DNA of 33,075 nucleotides from SIG607 sp045537575 (lineage in GTDB: Bacteria > Bacillota > Clostridia > Oscillospirales > Acutalibacteraceae): positions 1 through 33,075 of the forward strand of contig JAZSPU010000002.1 in assembly GCA_045537575.1 (NCBI GenBank), read 5' to 3'. Positions 32,328 to 33,075 of the stretch are shown piece after piece (position 1 is the first letter of the stretch; each line of letters opens with the position of its first letter). A model generated the notes under the pieces. The model had not been told where the DNA came from. It did no database searches and was given only the letters and a program-made list of their open reading frames with translations. The position numbers and the translations under genes are program-made.

Positions 32328-33075
32328 TTAGCAGCAGCCCTGCCACTTCATAGCTTCTGCAACCTTTAAGAAGCCTGCAATGTTAGCGCCTGCGCAGAGG
32401 TCACCCTCAAGACCGTATTCCTTAGCAGCATCAAAGGAGCTCTTATAGATGTTGGTCATAATCTGCTTGAGCTTTGCATCAACCTCTTCAGCAGTCCAGC
32501 TGTATCTCATAGAGTTCTGGCTCATTTCCAAACCGGAAACAGCAACACCGCCGGCATTAACAGCCTTGGAAGGAGCAATTACAACACCGTTTGCCTTTAA
32601 GTATTCAAATGCTTCTTCGGTGGTGGGCATATTAGCAACTTCCATATAGTACTTAACGCCGTTTGCTACTATGTTCTTAGCATCTTCAATGCCAACTTCG
32701 TTCTGGGTAGCGCAAGGCATAACAACGTCAACCTTAACCTCCCAAGGACGTTTGCCGGCAAAGAAGGGAACGCCGAACTTATCAGCATAATCCTGAACTT
32801 TATCACGGCAGGAAGCACGCATATCGAGCATAAACTGAATCTTTTCTTCGGTATCAATACCGTTTTCATCATATACGTAACCGTCGGGACCGGAAATGGT
32901 AACAACCTTACCGCCAAGCTCGGTAATCTTCTTTACAGTACCCCAAGCAACGTTACCGAAGCCGGAGATAGCAAAAGTCTTACCCTTGATCTCTTCGCCG
33001 AGAGTCTTTAACATTTCTACGGTGTAATAAACGGCGCCATAGCCTGTAGCTTCAGGACGGATAAGAGAGCCGCCG
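32328..33075 (-). CDS. gdhA: glutamate dehydrogenase, C-terminal part (runs off the window)
   Basis: 248 codons visible; the reading frame is open to the window edge, so the gene starts beyond it and the ATG at 33014 is an internal methionine. Seen: SLIRPEATGYG just past the substrate site, the Rossmann motif SGFGNVAWG, PCATQNE, and the end LCAGANIAGFLKVAEAM. This is hexameric family I GdhA (about 445 residues in full), which joins ammonia and 2-oxoglutarate, usually with NADPH. It would supply glutamate for proBAC among many other uses. Ends at the shared terminator. Confidence 0.95.
   Translation of the reverse strand, partial: GGSLIRPEATGYGAVYYTVEMLKTLGEEIKGKTFAISGFGNVAWGTVKKITELGGKVVTISGPDGYVYDENGIDTEEKIQFMLDMRASCRDKVQDYADKFGVPFFAGKRPWEVKVDVVMPCATQNEVGIEDAKNIVANGVKYYMEVANMPTTEEAFEYLKANGVVIAPSKAVNAGGVAVSGLEMSQNSMRYSWTAEEVDAKLKQIMTNIYKSSFDAAKEYGLEGDLCAGANIAGFLKVAEAMKWQGCC

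Noticed and set aside
33014..33075. gdhA starting at the ATG at 33014
   Set aside because: The frame continues upstream with SLIRPEATGYG, a conserved internal GDH segment, so the gene is cut by the window edge.

Overview
The window looks like a chromosomal segment of an anaerobic, moderately AT-rich low-GC Gram-positive of the class Clostridia, probably a gut Oscillospiraceae/Ruminococcaceae-type organism. This rests on an oxygen-sensitive glycyl radical enzyme with its radical-SAM activase, an alpha2-type glycyl-tRNA synthetase, a split ThrE exporter, a minimal SufC/SufB pair, strong AGGAGG ribosome binding sites and many TTGnnn-17-TAnnnT promoters with an extended TG. I saw no tRNA, rRNA, CRISPR array, phage genes or intact transposase, and no gene-free stretch reaches 300 bases.

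Layout. 186-3185: a glycyl radical enzyme and its activase. 3209-4414 (minus): a GNAT-like acyltransferase converging on them over a shared terminator. 4567-7849: a rhamnosyltransferase-like GT2 followed by rfbD, rfbB and rfbC (dTDP-L-rhamnose) with overlapping genes; rfbA is not here. 7896-9759: a HAD phosphatase and a two-subunit ThrE/YjjP-YjjB-type exporter. 9914-11971: an LtaS-like membrane phosphoglycerol transferase. 12023-16898 (minus): an operon of MATE exporter, gpsA-like dehydrogenase and GH94-like phosphorylase.

17088-18792 has the look of an accessory patch: an AT-rich ECF sigma factor fused to a 250-residue domain of unknown function, then a truncated DUF559 (Vsr-like) nuclease fragment bracketed by two related, inverted palindromic repeats. 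19020-19883 is an EamA transporter. 19931-20472 (minus) is a pair of small conserved proteins of unknown function, divergent from 20632-25464: glyQS, a Na/Pi cotransporter with a PhoU tail, and a SufC/SufB pair matching the minimal SMS type. 25507-26448 (minus) is a membrane-anchored GT2. 26565-30308 is proB-proA-proC (proline synthesis) plus a PAP2 phosphatase, all overlapping. 30474-32272 is a GT8 glycosyltransferase and a PlsC-like acyltransferase behind a leader that can hide its ribosome binding site. The window ends inside gdhA (minus).

Taken together, much of the segment is envelope building (rhamnose sugar, GT2, GT8, LtaS-like, PAP2, acyltransferases) mixed with core metabolism. Gene pairs that meet head-on usually share one bidirectional terminator, and divergent genes have back-to-back promoters. 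The least explained parts are the glycyl radical enzyme with an atypical active-site motif (Cys-Trp-Asp), the sigma factor with its sensor-like tail, the repeat-bracketed DUF559 fragment, and the structured leader before the GT8 gene.
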